Positions 36,387 to 47,655 of a stretch of 64,000 nt of DNA are shown here, in pieces. Each line of letters opens with the position of its first letter. Position 1 is the stretch's first letter. The stretch covers positions 10,839,455 to 10,903,454 of the forward strand of contig OX365948.1 in assembly GCA_947247005.1 (NCBI GenBank), in the 5' to 3' direction. This stretch comes from Spisula solida. Taxonomy: Eukaryota; Mollusca; Bivalvia; Venerida; Mactridae. Below the pieces are notes generated by a model. It had not been told where the DNA came from. It worked only from the letters and a program-made list of their open reading frames with translations, and did not search any database. A program made the position numbers and the translations under genes.

Positions 36387-37576
36387 GATCAATGCATGCA
36401 TACTTTGCCCGACACGTGTTAAAGCAACACAGTTGTCTTTAATGGGTGATTATTCTGATAGCATTATTTGTTTAAATTGTGCCAAAACCTCTGTTGCTTT
36501 TATCTTTTTTTATTCTTGTCAAAACAACTGTTTTTATTTTATAGATCACGTATTCACTCTGTATCGATGTATTAGTATACCTGTATTTCGTGTTTTTATA
36601 ATTTCGTGGATTTTGTAAAGTTTTGTTGGGGCGTACATTTTAAACATTGCAATAGAAACCAAATTGGTGCGTATATAGGAGATGGATTGTCAGGACTTAA
36701 TTTCGTGGTAGGGTTGGCCGGTTCGTCCATGTAATCAACGAACAAAATTCAATTGATCAGTTTATAGTAAAAGTTTGTTTACTTGGTAGCCATTCAGAGT
36801 TTGTTTATGCCAATAATCTGTTCAGTTTGACAATATATACCGTACTTGGCAATAACATTAGTGCTACACGTACTAGTTATACACAACTCGGTCATAAAAC
36901 AATCATATAAATGACAGCTATACGTATTTAAAAGTTCATAATGAAATAAAATGCCACCCGTTGTCTGTCTGGAAAGCAGCCAATACCGCGTGTACTGTTG
37001 TAATCGAATGTCTCCGGCTACCATTGAAATGCTCCAGCACCTACCTTGAAATGACAATCAATTGTAACCAGACCTTAATGATTATATTCATTGAATACAC
37101 CTCGGACGAGTAAATATATATGCATACCGTGAGGGTATGTGAATTAGTATGACATAAAAGGGTTTAAAAACGTTCTAACTCTTGCCAAATCAAATATAAT
37201 ATTACACCTTACAATGGAAAAATTTGGATTCCATTGTACAGTATTTATGGTATAACACAAAGCTGCTTGAAATGAATTACCATTGTATTAGTTGTTGAGC
37301 AGGTGATTTCACACACTCTCTATATATACTAGTAGGTGCTTTAAACCATCGTGTGTGATGCCCGTACATATCGATGACCGAAGCGTAGTGTACCTATTTG
37401 CAAAACACCAAAGCGATCGTCTAATGAGAAAACCCTAAATTAGAATGTTTGTGGTAGACAATACACCAAACCTAGTGTAGATTCGGTATATTGCAGTTGA
37501 AGAAAGGTGAAATTTGGTTTTGCGGAATTGCCAAATTTCGTGGTCTGGCAATATTCTATCCAAAACTGGTATTTAG
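36387..37576. other. Intergenic sequence, no gene seen
   Basis: Short frames on both strands have no recognisable content, and no splice-bounded exon was found. Confidence 0.45.
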
Positions 37577-37750
37577 GTATCAATTCAGAACTGCTCTATC
37601 TCCTTTAACTATCAATGCAGAACTGCTCCATCTCCTTAAACTATCAATACAAAATTGCTCTATCTCCTTTAACTATCAATGCAGAACTGCTCTATCTCTC
37701 CTTTAACAATCAATACAAAACTGCCCTATCTCCTTTAAGTATGAATGCAG
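37577..37750 (+). repeat. 32-bp minisatellite, about five copies
   Basis: Units read AACTGCTCTATCTCCTTTAA followed by CTATCAATGCAG, with small differences between copies. Confidence 0.88.
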
Positions 37751-38483
37751 AACATATGCTGAAAGATAACAGATTTATCAAGGTTTAAACTCGGTTTTCT
37801 CGAAACATCATAGAACAACGCCCCACTCGACTAATTGCTTTGTAGTGCTCAACATACTCGATTATCGATTATATGTACAAGTATATTAAAACACGAGAAG
37901 AAACGAGGTTATGTAAACATAAATAATTTTAATAAAAATATAAACAATAATTACCAGGTAACATAACTTTGACACAATGTAAAAGATGATAACAATACGA
38001 ACATGGAAGTCAGCACTCAGCAGAAACAGCAGAACACGACAGGCAGACAAAACAGTGTACACATTGCCAGTGACAAATAATGAGATTTGGTGACTTAATT
38101 ATTTTAGTTTTGAAATTATGTGTTATCAAGCATCAAATAAAATGTAATTTACAGTAGAATAAGTGCATTGGTAAGACTTGTTCATAGCGACAATAAGACA
38201 ATGACGATGGCACATGAGTTCACAGAGACTTTTGTCCGACTGACGTATCAGAAAGAGTTACTTGCTAACCGTGAGCGTAGTCAAGATGCATATTTTAATC
38301 AAACCATAAATAAAAGAAGCGGTGGCAATGTCTAGCCATTCACACATGAGAACAACACAGGCAGTACCAACCGTAGCCACTAAAAAGGATAGGTTAAACA
38401 AGCCTTAATACTGACTTCCACAATGAATGACACACTGCATAAATTTAGTATGTCATTATACTATAATTATAAATGTCGCCTGT
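37751..38483. other. Intergenic sequence, no gene seen
   Basis: AT-rich with no recognisable exon or element. It ends at an ATAATAACAACAATAATAA microsatellite that belongs to the LINE tail beyond. Confidence 0.45.
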
Positions 38484-39200
38484 AAACAGATATAATAACA
38501 ACAATAATAATAATAACGACTTTATTTAAAGAGGCAATATAGTTGGGCAAGCCAAGTCTTCCCGTGAGCCTCTATGACGAATGTTTTTTACATATACATG
38601 TTTTCAGTAATCAGCGAACAAAACATAATAATAATATTCATGAAAAGAAAAAAAACCATTTCATAATAACATGTATTTAACAAACATGTGACAATATTCA
38701 CAAACAGACAAAAACAATATAATGTGACAATATTGAATATTCACGAAGCAAAATGATATTAAGTGTGACAATATTCGCATTGAAACATCGTTTTGCCCAC
38801 CAAAGTAAAACCGTGTGAGATATGTGTTTTTGAAAGTATTTAGTGAACTTGACTGACATATTTTTAGGGGTATTTTGTTCCAGATTTGTGGGCCAGAGTA
38901 TGCAAGAGATTTCTGCCGAATTCTAGTCTAGGTTTTGGAATGTTGAGAGTATTGTTTGAATGAGATCTTAAGGGTCAATACATTTATGGTATCAGGGCGT
39001 GATAAAGATATTCAAAGTATAAAGCCACACGACGTGTAAATTGTAGTTTTAGGAAAGATTTGTGGTTTGTATCCAGAAAATGTCCTAAAGTCGATATTGT
39101 AAGTAGAAGACACATGTAAAGGTAACATGATAATTATAAGGAAGCTGACTAGAATGTAGGTTTCAGTAGTGCTCATCATGACGGCATTTGGATTGTGCGA
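38484..39200 (-). pseudogene. LINE 3' fragment with C-terminal signature
   Basis: On the minus strand near 38935-38790 the frame reads SLAYSGPQIWNKIPLKICQ then SSSLNTFKNTYLTRFYFGG. This is the P-x-IWN-x-IP ... SL-x-x-FK-x-x-L motif that ends many CR1/L2-type ORF2 proteins. Downstream the sequence finishes in AATAAAG-like sequence and a TTATTATTATTGTTG simple-repeat tail, typical of a LINE 3' end. Confidence 0.7.
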
Positions 39201-39431
39201 TCATAAGTCATAGCTTCAAATTATGCTACAACCTTGCCTCATTGTTAGACAGGAATGCTTTACAAAACATGACAAGAAAAATCGGAAAATAATAGCTCAC
39301 GCCAGCGTGATATGGTTAGTGATAATCAATATAATAGAATGCAATAAATCGCAACGTTGATCCCACATGTAGTTTCGGTTCAATCAGGTACTAATATTCC
39401 AACGGTCGCTTCAAAATTTCACGAAGAACTA

Positions 39432-40321
39432 CGAGGGGTGTTCGATATGTATTGTCACTTGGGTCACAAATAAGACCATTCGTTGATATCTTTAAATCTT
39501 TATACATTTCTGGAACCATCAAGATTTCCGCGATATTTCGTGAAAAAATCAATAAAATCTAATTACTGGAATGTTGTTTCTTTTCAAAGGGCTAGTAATA
39601 GACACTGCGACTTTTTGCGAATAACTGTCGATTAAAACTTCCTTTCGGGAAATAATCTTATTCCACAACTATCATACCGTAAATAATGTAAATTCCTTCG
39701 ATAAAAACATAATTTGCTGTACTTGATTGCCATTTTTTAACAAAATAAGAGCATTTCAAAGTCGCGAAAATAGGTGTCAATACTAGTCAGCAAAGCATGC
39801 TACTTTCAATGAAAATGTTCGATTAGTTTAATTGATTGGAATTTGACACATCATACATGTATGTGAGACATTGACCATCAACATTGAATTTGCGATCAAA
39901 GTACAATTGATATGAAGTTATTGGTGCGTGAAACAACAAGCATCATTTGGTATAAATAAGAGTGATCTCCCTTGTTTTGACCGTCTTACTCGTAGACAAC
40001 AAATAATTTCATTTTGATTTAAAGTTCTAACGGAAGTATAAGGATCCAGTTATCGTATCGTATGTTGCAGTTTTAAGAATACTGACATTTACTTTTCTAA
40101 ACAACTACTTCAAAGATGACATAAATTTAGCTTAAAATGAACAGAAGGCCAGTGTACCCTCTTCTAAGTTCAATAAATTACTTACTGTTGACGAAAGGCT
40201 ATGTAATTTTCCAGATATAGAATAGAAACATGTACCTTTTAGACAGTAATCGTAGAATCCTTCTAAATATTGTCATAGAAAAATGCGAAGGACAGTGATA
40301 ATACATATCGAACACCCCTCG
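39432..40321. mobile_element. TA-flanked mariner-like element, no transposase
   Basis: The left end CGAGGGGTGTTCGATATGTA and its inverse at the right (ending AACACCCCTCG) form terminal repeats of about 28 bp. TA flanks both ends (39430-39431 and 40322-40323). It is 890 bp of AT-rich sequence with no conserved coding frame. Confidence 0.86.
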
Positions 40322-40384
40322 TACTTATCAATCATAATCCCCGTTAGTTATTTACCTCTCAAAGACGACGCAAAACACGCATGC

Positions 40385-40612
40385 TCCCATGGCAGCCCAA
40401 ATAGTCAAAAATTGTGAAGGTCACAGTGACCTTGACCTTTGACGTCAAAATAATAAGGGTCATCTACTATTGTTGGCCAACCTCCATGTAAAGTTTGAAG
40501 ATCCTAGGCAAAAGCGTTCTTGAGTTATTGAACGGAAACCATTTGGTACGACCGACCGACCTACCAACAGGTGCAATGCAATATACCACCTCATCAAAGA
40601 TGGGGGCATAAC
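40385..40612. repeat. Bivalve-type dispersed repeat, second copy
   Basis: It contains GTGACCTTGACCTTTGACGT, a CTTGAGTTATTGAACGG block and ATACCACCTCATCAAAGAT. It is an inverted relative of the repeat at 8813-9060 and lies just downstream of gene B. Confidence 0.72.
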
Positions 40613-40795
40613 TAGTATAGCATGTACCGGTATATAGGCGTTAGTGCGTTATATTAGTAATAAAATACATAATTGGTATATACAAATGTACACTCCATGT
40701 TAAGTTAAAAATCAACTCATTGACGTCTCCCCAATGTGAATACTCTAGATAAGTATCAAATAAATCATCTAAAGATAAAGTGTTATTTTAACAGA

Positions 40796-43700
40796 TTAAT
40801 ACACGAATGCTGGTGGTGCTTCATTGACCACAACATAATTAGCAGCAGCAGGAACATTTCCACTAGGAGTCGGTAAGTTGCCTGACAAACAGTCCGCTTC
40901 CGTTACGTTGATGTTTACAGATGACAGATTTGCCTGTCCCCCTGATTGTCCAGATATATCAGCTACATGATTACTGACAATAGTTGACGCCTGTGCTGCA
41001 ACAGATGCACTGACAGCGGCAGTTTTTGCAGCTACTAACTTGATGACAACGAAAACCACGACACCAACAACAACAGCACCACCAATGGCGACACCCACAC
41101 TAACAGCGATAATAAGAACAACTGTGGATTGGTCGTCTGCAAGTATTTAAAACATGTTGTTTGTACAAGTATTACACATTTTCCTAAAATGTTCACTACA
41201 CACTTGAACTCAGAGAAGCGACAGCTTTAGTACAGTTTTGTTACATTAATAATATATTCTCAATGAACATACTTAAGTTAGTAAACTCCTACAGGATATC
41301 ACTTGTGATCAGGGCTGGTATTCAATATGCATCCACTAGGAGAAAACTTAAATATTCTTGAAAACATAAAAATATATCAGCTAAACATGACAACAAAGAT
41401 TATGGGTTTTATCTTACTTGACTTAAGGATGTTGGAGCGGTTTTGATCCCGCATTAAGATTTTGTTCCAATTTTGCCAGGAAATAGAGAAATATATACTG
41501 AGTCTACTGACATAAAATATGATGAAAAACACACTAGATCACGGAACTCGTTTTCCGAATAATCAGCACTGTTTGAAGTGTGTATGAATTATTTTCATAA
41601 TAACATTGAAATTGGAAAATTGGTTGGTTTACAAATTTGTCATTTTTATTTGATGTCTGTGATCTAAATGATAAAATATGTTTCAATATAGTTTGGGTAC
41701 ACATTGTTATACATGGTCAAGATATCAAAAATGGTATACATTTGTATTTAATTTTGGTCTAATATATATTACTCTTTAACCCCACCCACTTCATATTTAA
41801 TGCAGCAAAACAGCACCAAGGTAAGATCCTTATAACTTTTTCCCCACATAAAACTTTTTTTTTAAATATTTTGTTAAATAAGTCTAGTGATATAGATCTT
41901 CAAAATAATGCAATAAAAATATATGTCACCGAGGTATCTTTTTGGCAAATTTTGTTTTTATTTCGGTTAAATGTGGCTAAAATGCGGAGAAAATCAATAA
42001 AAACGCTTAAAATAACATTTATTGAACATGTAAATATCGCAAAAACAAGCATTACCAAACGATCCTGACTCTCAAAAAAGTCATTTCGCATAAATAGCAA
42101 TATTTTTATTTTTTTACCCCCACCCACCTATTTCGTAATGTAATATTTTTTTCAGAATGTAAAACGTGATTTCGATTAGTATATTCTAATTGTATTGCAT
42201 AATACTTATCAAAGCTGTTCAATTCGATTTATTTTAGATTATTTTGACACATTTTTACATTTATAAGGCACATAACGTACGATGATCACAAATGACGCAT
42301 GCGCACTAAACCGATCCAGCAATGACCAGCATCCTTAAGGATAAGGACAACCAATCAGATCACACCATATTAAACTCTTGGTCAGTAACAGGCGATATGA
42401 TTGGCTATCCTTATTCTCTAAGTGAATAAGATAGATATTGAATATCACCCCTGATCACTATTGTAGTTCACAGTTACATATTCTCTACACTTTGGTTTGA
42501 CAACTTGACCGCTTGAATGTTGAATAATTATGTTATTTATGTATAAACCAATCACCACGCAGCACACAGTCGTTTTTACACACGAAGTCATTCAATCAAT
42601 TTGGTATCCGACCAACTCACCCCCCTACCAACTCACCCCCCTACCAACTCATCCTGGATTTGGACAACTCGCCCGATGTCAATTTCGAAATGTCCAACTC
42701 ACCCCCCCCCCATCAATTTTATATGTAGAATATTATATTTATTTTTAAACTTAGTGTTAATTCATGATAATAAAGTGTATTTATACACAAATAAATTAAC
42801 AGATCTCTGCTTTCTCGAATACTTGCGAGTTTGTTAGTTATTTACCTTCGTTATTTTCAAAACTTGATCGTTCGGAAACTATGATTTTCTATGCAAGTTA
42901 TCTAATTTTCCAATGTTTTTAAACAAGGTATTTGACTATTGACAATTGATATAATAGATCTAATTATAGTCCTAATTTTTTCAATCATAATGTTTTTTGA
43001 CAAATTGTTTTATTTTTTTCCTTCGTTTTTCGCTTTTTTTCACTGTCATTACAGCGTTTTCAAAATGGCCACTGTTTGAAAATACTGTTAATTTTACAAA
43101 AAAACGCCTCCAATATCACATAATTGAACATATTAATAATTTCATAATAAACTATTATCAATTCAAAGTGATTTTTTCCAACAAATCTATTAAATTTAAT
43201 AAAAATATCTTTAGGGGGTGAGTTGGTATGTTATTTTTTAAGGGGGGATGAGTTGGTCATTGCGTAGGGCGAGTTATCCAAATCCAGGGTGAGTTGGTCA
43301 GGGGTGAGTTGGTAGGGGGGGGGGGGGGGGTGAGTTTTGACTGTAAATCTTAATCCATTAAATCCACGGTCTAAATAAAACATAACATTATAATATGATA
43401 ACAATGCAAACTTTCCTCCATACGTTGATGATGTGCTGGTTTCTGGTGGAATAATAAGTTAGTACTGGCGAAAAACAGTCCAGGAAAAATTATTAGGGGA
43501 ATAGTCCATCGTATATAACTGAAACATCGCCGAGAAGCGGCGCCCGACATTGCTCGGCTTTCTTATAATTAGCAAACATAGCACGATAAACTTCAAACCT
43601 ATGTGTATTTATTCAGGCATTCAGCATACTCATACTGCGAAGGGTGATCAACGCATACACAGGAACGTGTTGTAGTTTCTTATTTGTCATTGTATGTCTA

Positions 43701-46700
43701 TGAAAGCGTTTTAACATGAAGACAAATTTATTTCAAATTGATTCACTGCTGATCATTAATATTGACCAAAGACGGAACGAACACGGTTTCCTATGGCAAC
43801 GTCACTCGACATCATGCGGCTCAAATTTCATATTTTCCAATGTTGCATATAACAAACAATGGCGTATCATTCGTGCGTTTGTAATATTAATTTTTCAAAG
43901 TGTGGGTTATGAATATAAAATAATATAACATCTCCTTCGTTATTTCAAAAAATGTTTGGACGTCAAAATGTCGTGTTAGACCTGTTTGCTTCGAATTTGT
44001 TGTCTGAAAATGAGTGCGATTCAGAAATCGGCGACGTAAGTGGTGTAGCGAATGAAATGTAATAAAATATCAATGATAATATTGCAAAATGCAACAAATA
44101 TGTAATAGGACATAAAACAGGTGTCTGTTTTGCATATTATCTCATACATAGTCATGTAAATTTTGGAGTGTATCTGGTTGTACAGCTATTTTTTGAGAAT
44201 CGTTCAATGTGTGTGAATTGTGCTACGAATGAGTATGTACATTGTATACTGTAATACGTAACGACGTAGCGATGATGTTTTGCCTGTTTAGTGACGTTGT
44301 GGTTTCTATATTTTTTCGACCAAATATTACCTTGAGTTTAATGGTTTTTTATAGTAATGCATTTGTAATACGCCAATCTATTATCTGACCGATTTTCTTC
44401 AATCTTAGTCATGTAACAAAGATTTCAGAGCATTATCATGCGTATTTGTTGATCACCCGTCGTATATATATTTAGTACAAGTTTCAACAATTTAAGAGCA
44501 ATACCATACTAGCATCTATATTGAGTTTAAGCAAAAACCTACCCTCTTCTTCTTCATCTGTATTTGTGTCTTCATTGTACACTGACGAAGACATATACAT
44601 GCTTTGTGATTCGTACATGTCGTCTGTATTATACTTGATTGAATAAGAGTCGGATACGTCCATATCATAACTGCTTGAATAAGAGTCGGTAATGTCAGAA
44701 TCATAACTGCTTGAATATAAGTCGGTGATGTCAGAATCATAACTGCTTGAATAAGATTCGGATATGGTAGAATCATAACTGCTTGAATAAGAGTCCGATA
44801 TGTCTATATTATAACTGCTTGAATAAGAGTCGGATATGTCCATATCATAACTGCTTGAATAAGAGTCGGATATGGTAGAATCATAACTGCTTGAATAAGA
44901 GTCGGGTATGGTAGAATCATAACTGCTTGAATAAGAGCCGGATATGGTAGAATCATAACTGCTTGAATAAGAGTCGGATATGTCCATATCATAACTGCTT
45001 GAATAAGAGTCGGATATGGTAGAATCATAACTGCTTGAATAAGAGCCGGATATGGTAGAATCATAACTGCTTGAATAAGAGTCGGATATGTCCATATCAT
45101 AACTGCTTGAATAAGAGTCGGATATGGTAGAATCATAACTGCTTGAATAAGAGTCGGATATGGTAGAATCATAACTGCTTGAATAAGAGTCAGATATGGT
45201 AGAATCATAACTGCTTGAATAAGAGTCAGATATGGTAGAATCATAACTGCTTGAATAAGAGTCGGATATGTCCATATCATAACTGCTTGAATAAGAGTCG
45301 GATATGTCCATATCATAACTGCTTGAATAGGAGAATGACCAGTCTGTATCATAACTGTTCGAATAAGAGTAGGACCAGTCTGTGTCATAACTGCTTGAAT
45401 AAGAGTATGACCAGTCTGTATCATAACTGCTTGAATAAGAGTCAGGCCAGTCTATATCATAACTAGCGGAAGACGAGTAATCCCAGTCTGTGTCATTACT
45501 GCTCGAATAAGAGTAGGACCAGTCTGTATAATGCCTGCTTGAATAAGAGTCAGGCCATTCTATATCATAACTACCGGAAGACGAGTAGTCCCAGTCTGTG
45601 TCATAACTGCTTGAGTAAGAGTAGGACCAGTCTGTATAATACCTGCTTGAATAAGAGTCAGGCCATTCTATATCATAACTAGCGGAAGACGAGTAGTCCC
45701 AGTCTGTGTCATAACTGCTCGAATAAGAGTAGGACCAGTCTGTTTCATAACTACCTGTATACGAGTAGTCCCAGTTTGTATCATAACTGCTTGAGTAAGA
45801 GTCTGGCCAATCAATATCGTAACTACCTGTATACGAGTAGTCCCAGTTTGAATAATAACTACCTGAATATGAGTCAGACCAGTCTGTATCGTAATTACCT
45901 AAATATGAGTCAGACCAGTCTGTATCTTTATTACCTGAATAAGAATCAGGCCAGTTTGTGTCATAATTGTTTGAGTAAGAGTCAGGCCCGTCTGTGTCAT
46001 AACTGCTTGAGTAAGAGTCTGGCCAATCAATATCGTAACTACCTGTATATGAGTAAGGCCAGTCTGTATCGTAATTACCTGAATAAGAATCAGGCCAGCC
46101 TGTTTCATAATGGTTTGAGTAAGAGTCAGGCCCGTCTGTGTCATAACTGCTTGAGTAAGAGTCAGGCCAGTTTATATCATAACTGTCGGAGTATGAGTAG
46201 TGCCTGTCTGTTTCATAATTGTTAGTGTCAGTGTTGTACCAGCTTGTATCGTAACTGCTTCGATAGTTGTCATCATCAATTCTTACATTGCCATCTTTCA
46301 TATACCGTAATACTTGATCGTAACTTTTTGAATACGAGTCAAGCCAGTCTTTACCATAACTACTGGAATATGAGCCATCTTGTAATCTTAAATTTCTGTT
46401 CGTATCATAACTGCTTGAATATTCATTATAGGATGACGAGGTTGTAGGATCTGTGAGTAAAATATAAATAAGGAGATACTTAAATAAACATACATTTTTG
46501 ATAATACTCAAAATACATATAATAAAGTTTTACGTGACAAATAGACGCTGTTATTACCTCGGTCATAAATATCAAACACATCAATTACGATTAACCAGTG
46601 ATATTTATAGACTCACGGTAGGATTGAGAACCCCAAACACTAGTTCGAATCCAATAAGTATAATGTTTGTTTGACAGGAACTGTTCACAGCTGGACTATG

Positions 46701-47447
46701 GAAGTTCAGTAGCTCTACCCACATACCGTATACGATAGCAATAGTGAGATATTCCTCTTTCATCATAGTTTGAAGAGACATTATATTTTTTTATACATTG
46801 TATATATAACTCCTTTTGTTGACGCGAGCTAACCATTAAACCATAAACTCCAAATGCAATTTACCGAAACTGCCAACCCTTCTTTGAAGTCGCCTAGATA
46901 GAATAGTGAAGCTTGAAAAGATCTACGTACCAGACTTGGCTTGGTTCTGCAGCAAGCACAAACATACGCATATATAAGTTAATGCCCTCTGAAAGTGATA
47001 GAAAGTACAAACATGTAAAATAAAAACATAAATATAAAAAAGACCAACTCATCCGAGATGATATCCAACATCATAAGAATAAAAGAGAAGAGTAGTCATG
47101 TTAATTGTGCGCACAAACGCTGGAGACACAGATCGTCTTTGGTATGATCTCCGATACGCTATGCGGGTCTTCTACCTCTAACATATCGATAATTAAAAAC
47201 AAACAATTAAAAAGTACGTCATGAGCGACTTGAAGTACAGATGAAGCAAAATAGTTTGACGCGCATTTTTCAATGAAATGCAGCTGAACCATTATACATG
47301 TATATCACGATTCAATGACCGTTCACTGGTAAAGCACAGTCCAGCATGGGCTGGTTCTCCAGTGAACGCCATAGATGAATTTCAAACAAAATGAATATAA
47401 GATATATGAAGACTAAAAAAGAGCGAAACAATAAAATTTCTTACCAT
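40796..47447 (-). CDS. Gene B: Ser/Tyr/Asp-repeat single-pass membrane protein, four coding exons
   Basis: Coding exons are 47447-47445 (the ATG only), 46988-46931, 46450-44543 and 41136-40796, predicting 769 residues. Introns have clear GT/AG borders. The first junction is phase 0 and the next two are phase 1. Exon 2 encodes a hydrophobic signal peptide (RALTYICVCLCLL...). Exon 3 (636 residues) is almost wholly 12-15-residue repeats: SYSSSYDTDWPD-type in the first half, then about 20 copies of SYSSSYDSTISD or SYSSSYDMDISD, ending in an acidic NTDEEEED stretch. Exon 4 encodes a Val/Gly/Ile transmembrane helix (about 662-688) and an 81-residue tail with NLSSVNINV and a C-terminal ...VPAAANY...Y motif. 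It is paralogous to gene C throughout and to gene A in architecture. The family is not recognised. An extended acidic, Ser/Tyr-rich extracellular chain on an anchored protein suggests a matrix or adhesive role, but that is speculative. Confidence 0.87.
41305..42458. mobile_element. Nested inverted-repeat elements in gene B intron 3
   Basis: The outer arms GTGATCAGGGCTGGTATTCA (41305) and the inverse TGAATATCACCCCTGATCAC (ending 42458) bound a second inverted pair, GGATGTTGG (41427) and CCAGCATCC (ending 42334). The inner pair is flanked by TTAA on both sides (41423-41426 and 42335-42338). The interior is AT-rich and non-coding. I infer a TTAA-inserting MITE within or overlapping another foldback element. 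Confidence 0.65.
42605..43335. mobile_element. Foldback element with CCAACTCACCCC arms, gene B intron 3
   Basis: The left arm (42605-42712) is built from CCAACTCACCCCC words plus a TGGATTTGGACAACTCGCCC block. The right arm (about 43210-43335) is its inverse, with GGTGAGTTGGT words and the inverse block GGGCGAGTTATCCAAATCC. The 500-bp centre is very AT-rich. Long C and G runs (42705-42713 and 43315-43332) occur at corresponding places. No coding sequence is present. Confidence 0.8.
44640..46440 (-). repeat. 36-45-bp coding repeats in gene B exon 3
   Basis: From about 45345 down to 44640, 36-bp units encode SYSSSYDSTISD or its MDISD variant with few differences. From 46440 to 45345, older and more diverse units encode DSYSSSYDTDWP-like repeats. 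The gradient from diverse (N-terminal) to uniform (C-terminal) suggests recent expansion at the C-terminal end of the exon. Confidence 0.92.
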
Positions 47448-47560
47448 TCCATCGCTATGCTAGCCGAAATGAATTGACCATACATCGGATACAATAAAGC
47501 CTGAACTAGAAATTAACTTATAAACTTTACCAAATTAATATCGTTCGATATCATATGTCA

Positions 47561-47655
47561 ACCTTTCTTCGACTCATTGTTTAAATCAATTCATGGTACA
47601 TTAACGTCTTTGAAAACGAGTGGATAGATACCCGGCTTTTAAATAAATATTGACA
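47561..47655 (-). promoter_or_regulatory. Probable core promoter of gene B
   Basis: This block resembles 59232-59353 upstream of gene C. Both contain CCTTTCTTCG, CATTGTTT, GGTWCATTAAC and TTGAAAA in order. Both also have an AT-rich TATA-like element on the minus strand (TATTTAAAAGCC-like at 47636-47650; TTTAAAAAGTAGG at 59333-59346). The TATA-like site lies about 190-200 bp upstream of the ATG in both genes. The transcription start is inferred, not seen. Confidence 0.5.

Noticed and set aside
36219..36401. 60-residue minus-strand frame at the right end of the 35807-36384 element
   Set aside because: It runs through the terminal inverted repeat and out of the element. It carries no transposase motif.
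43951..44061. Short plus-strand frame MFGRQNVVLDLFASNLLSEN... resembling an acidic transposase N-terminus
   Set aside because: Only about 35 codons, with no downstream transposase domain. The resemblance is too weak to call.
46451..46511. Starting gene B at the in-frame ATG at 46511
   Set aside because: The sequence upstream of 46450 is a pyrimidine-rich tract ending in CAG, an acceptor. Exon 46988-46931 supplies a proper signal peptide in phase, homologous to gene C.
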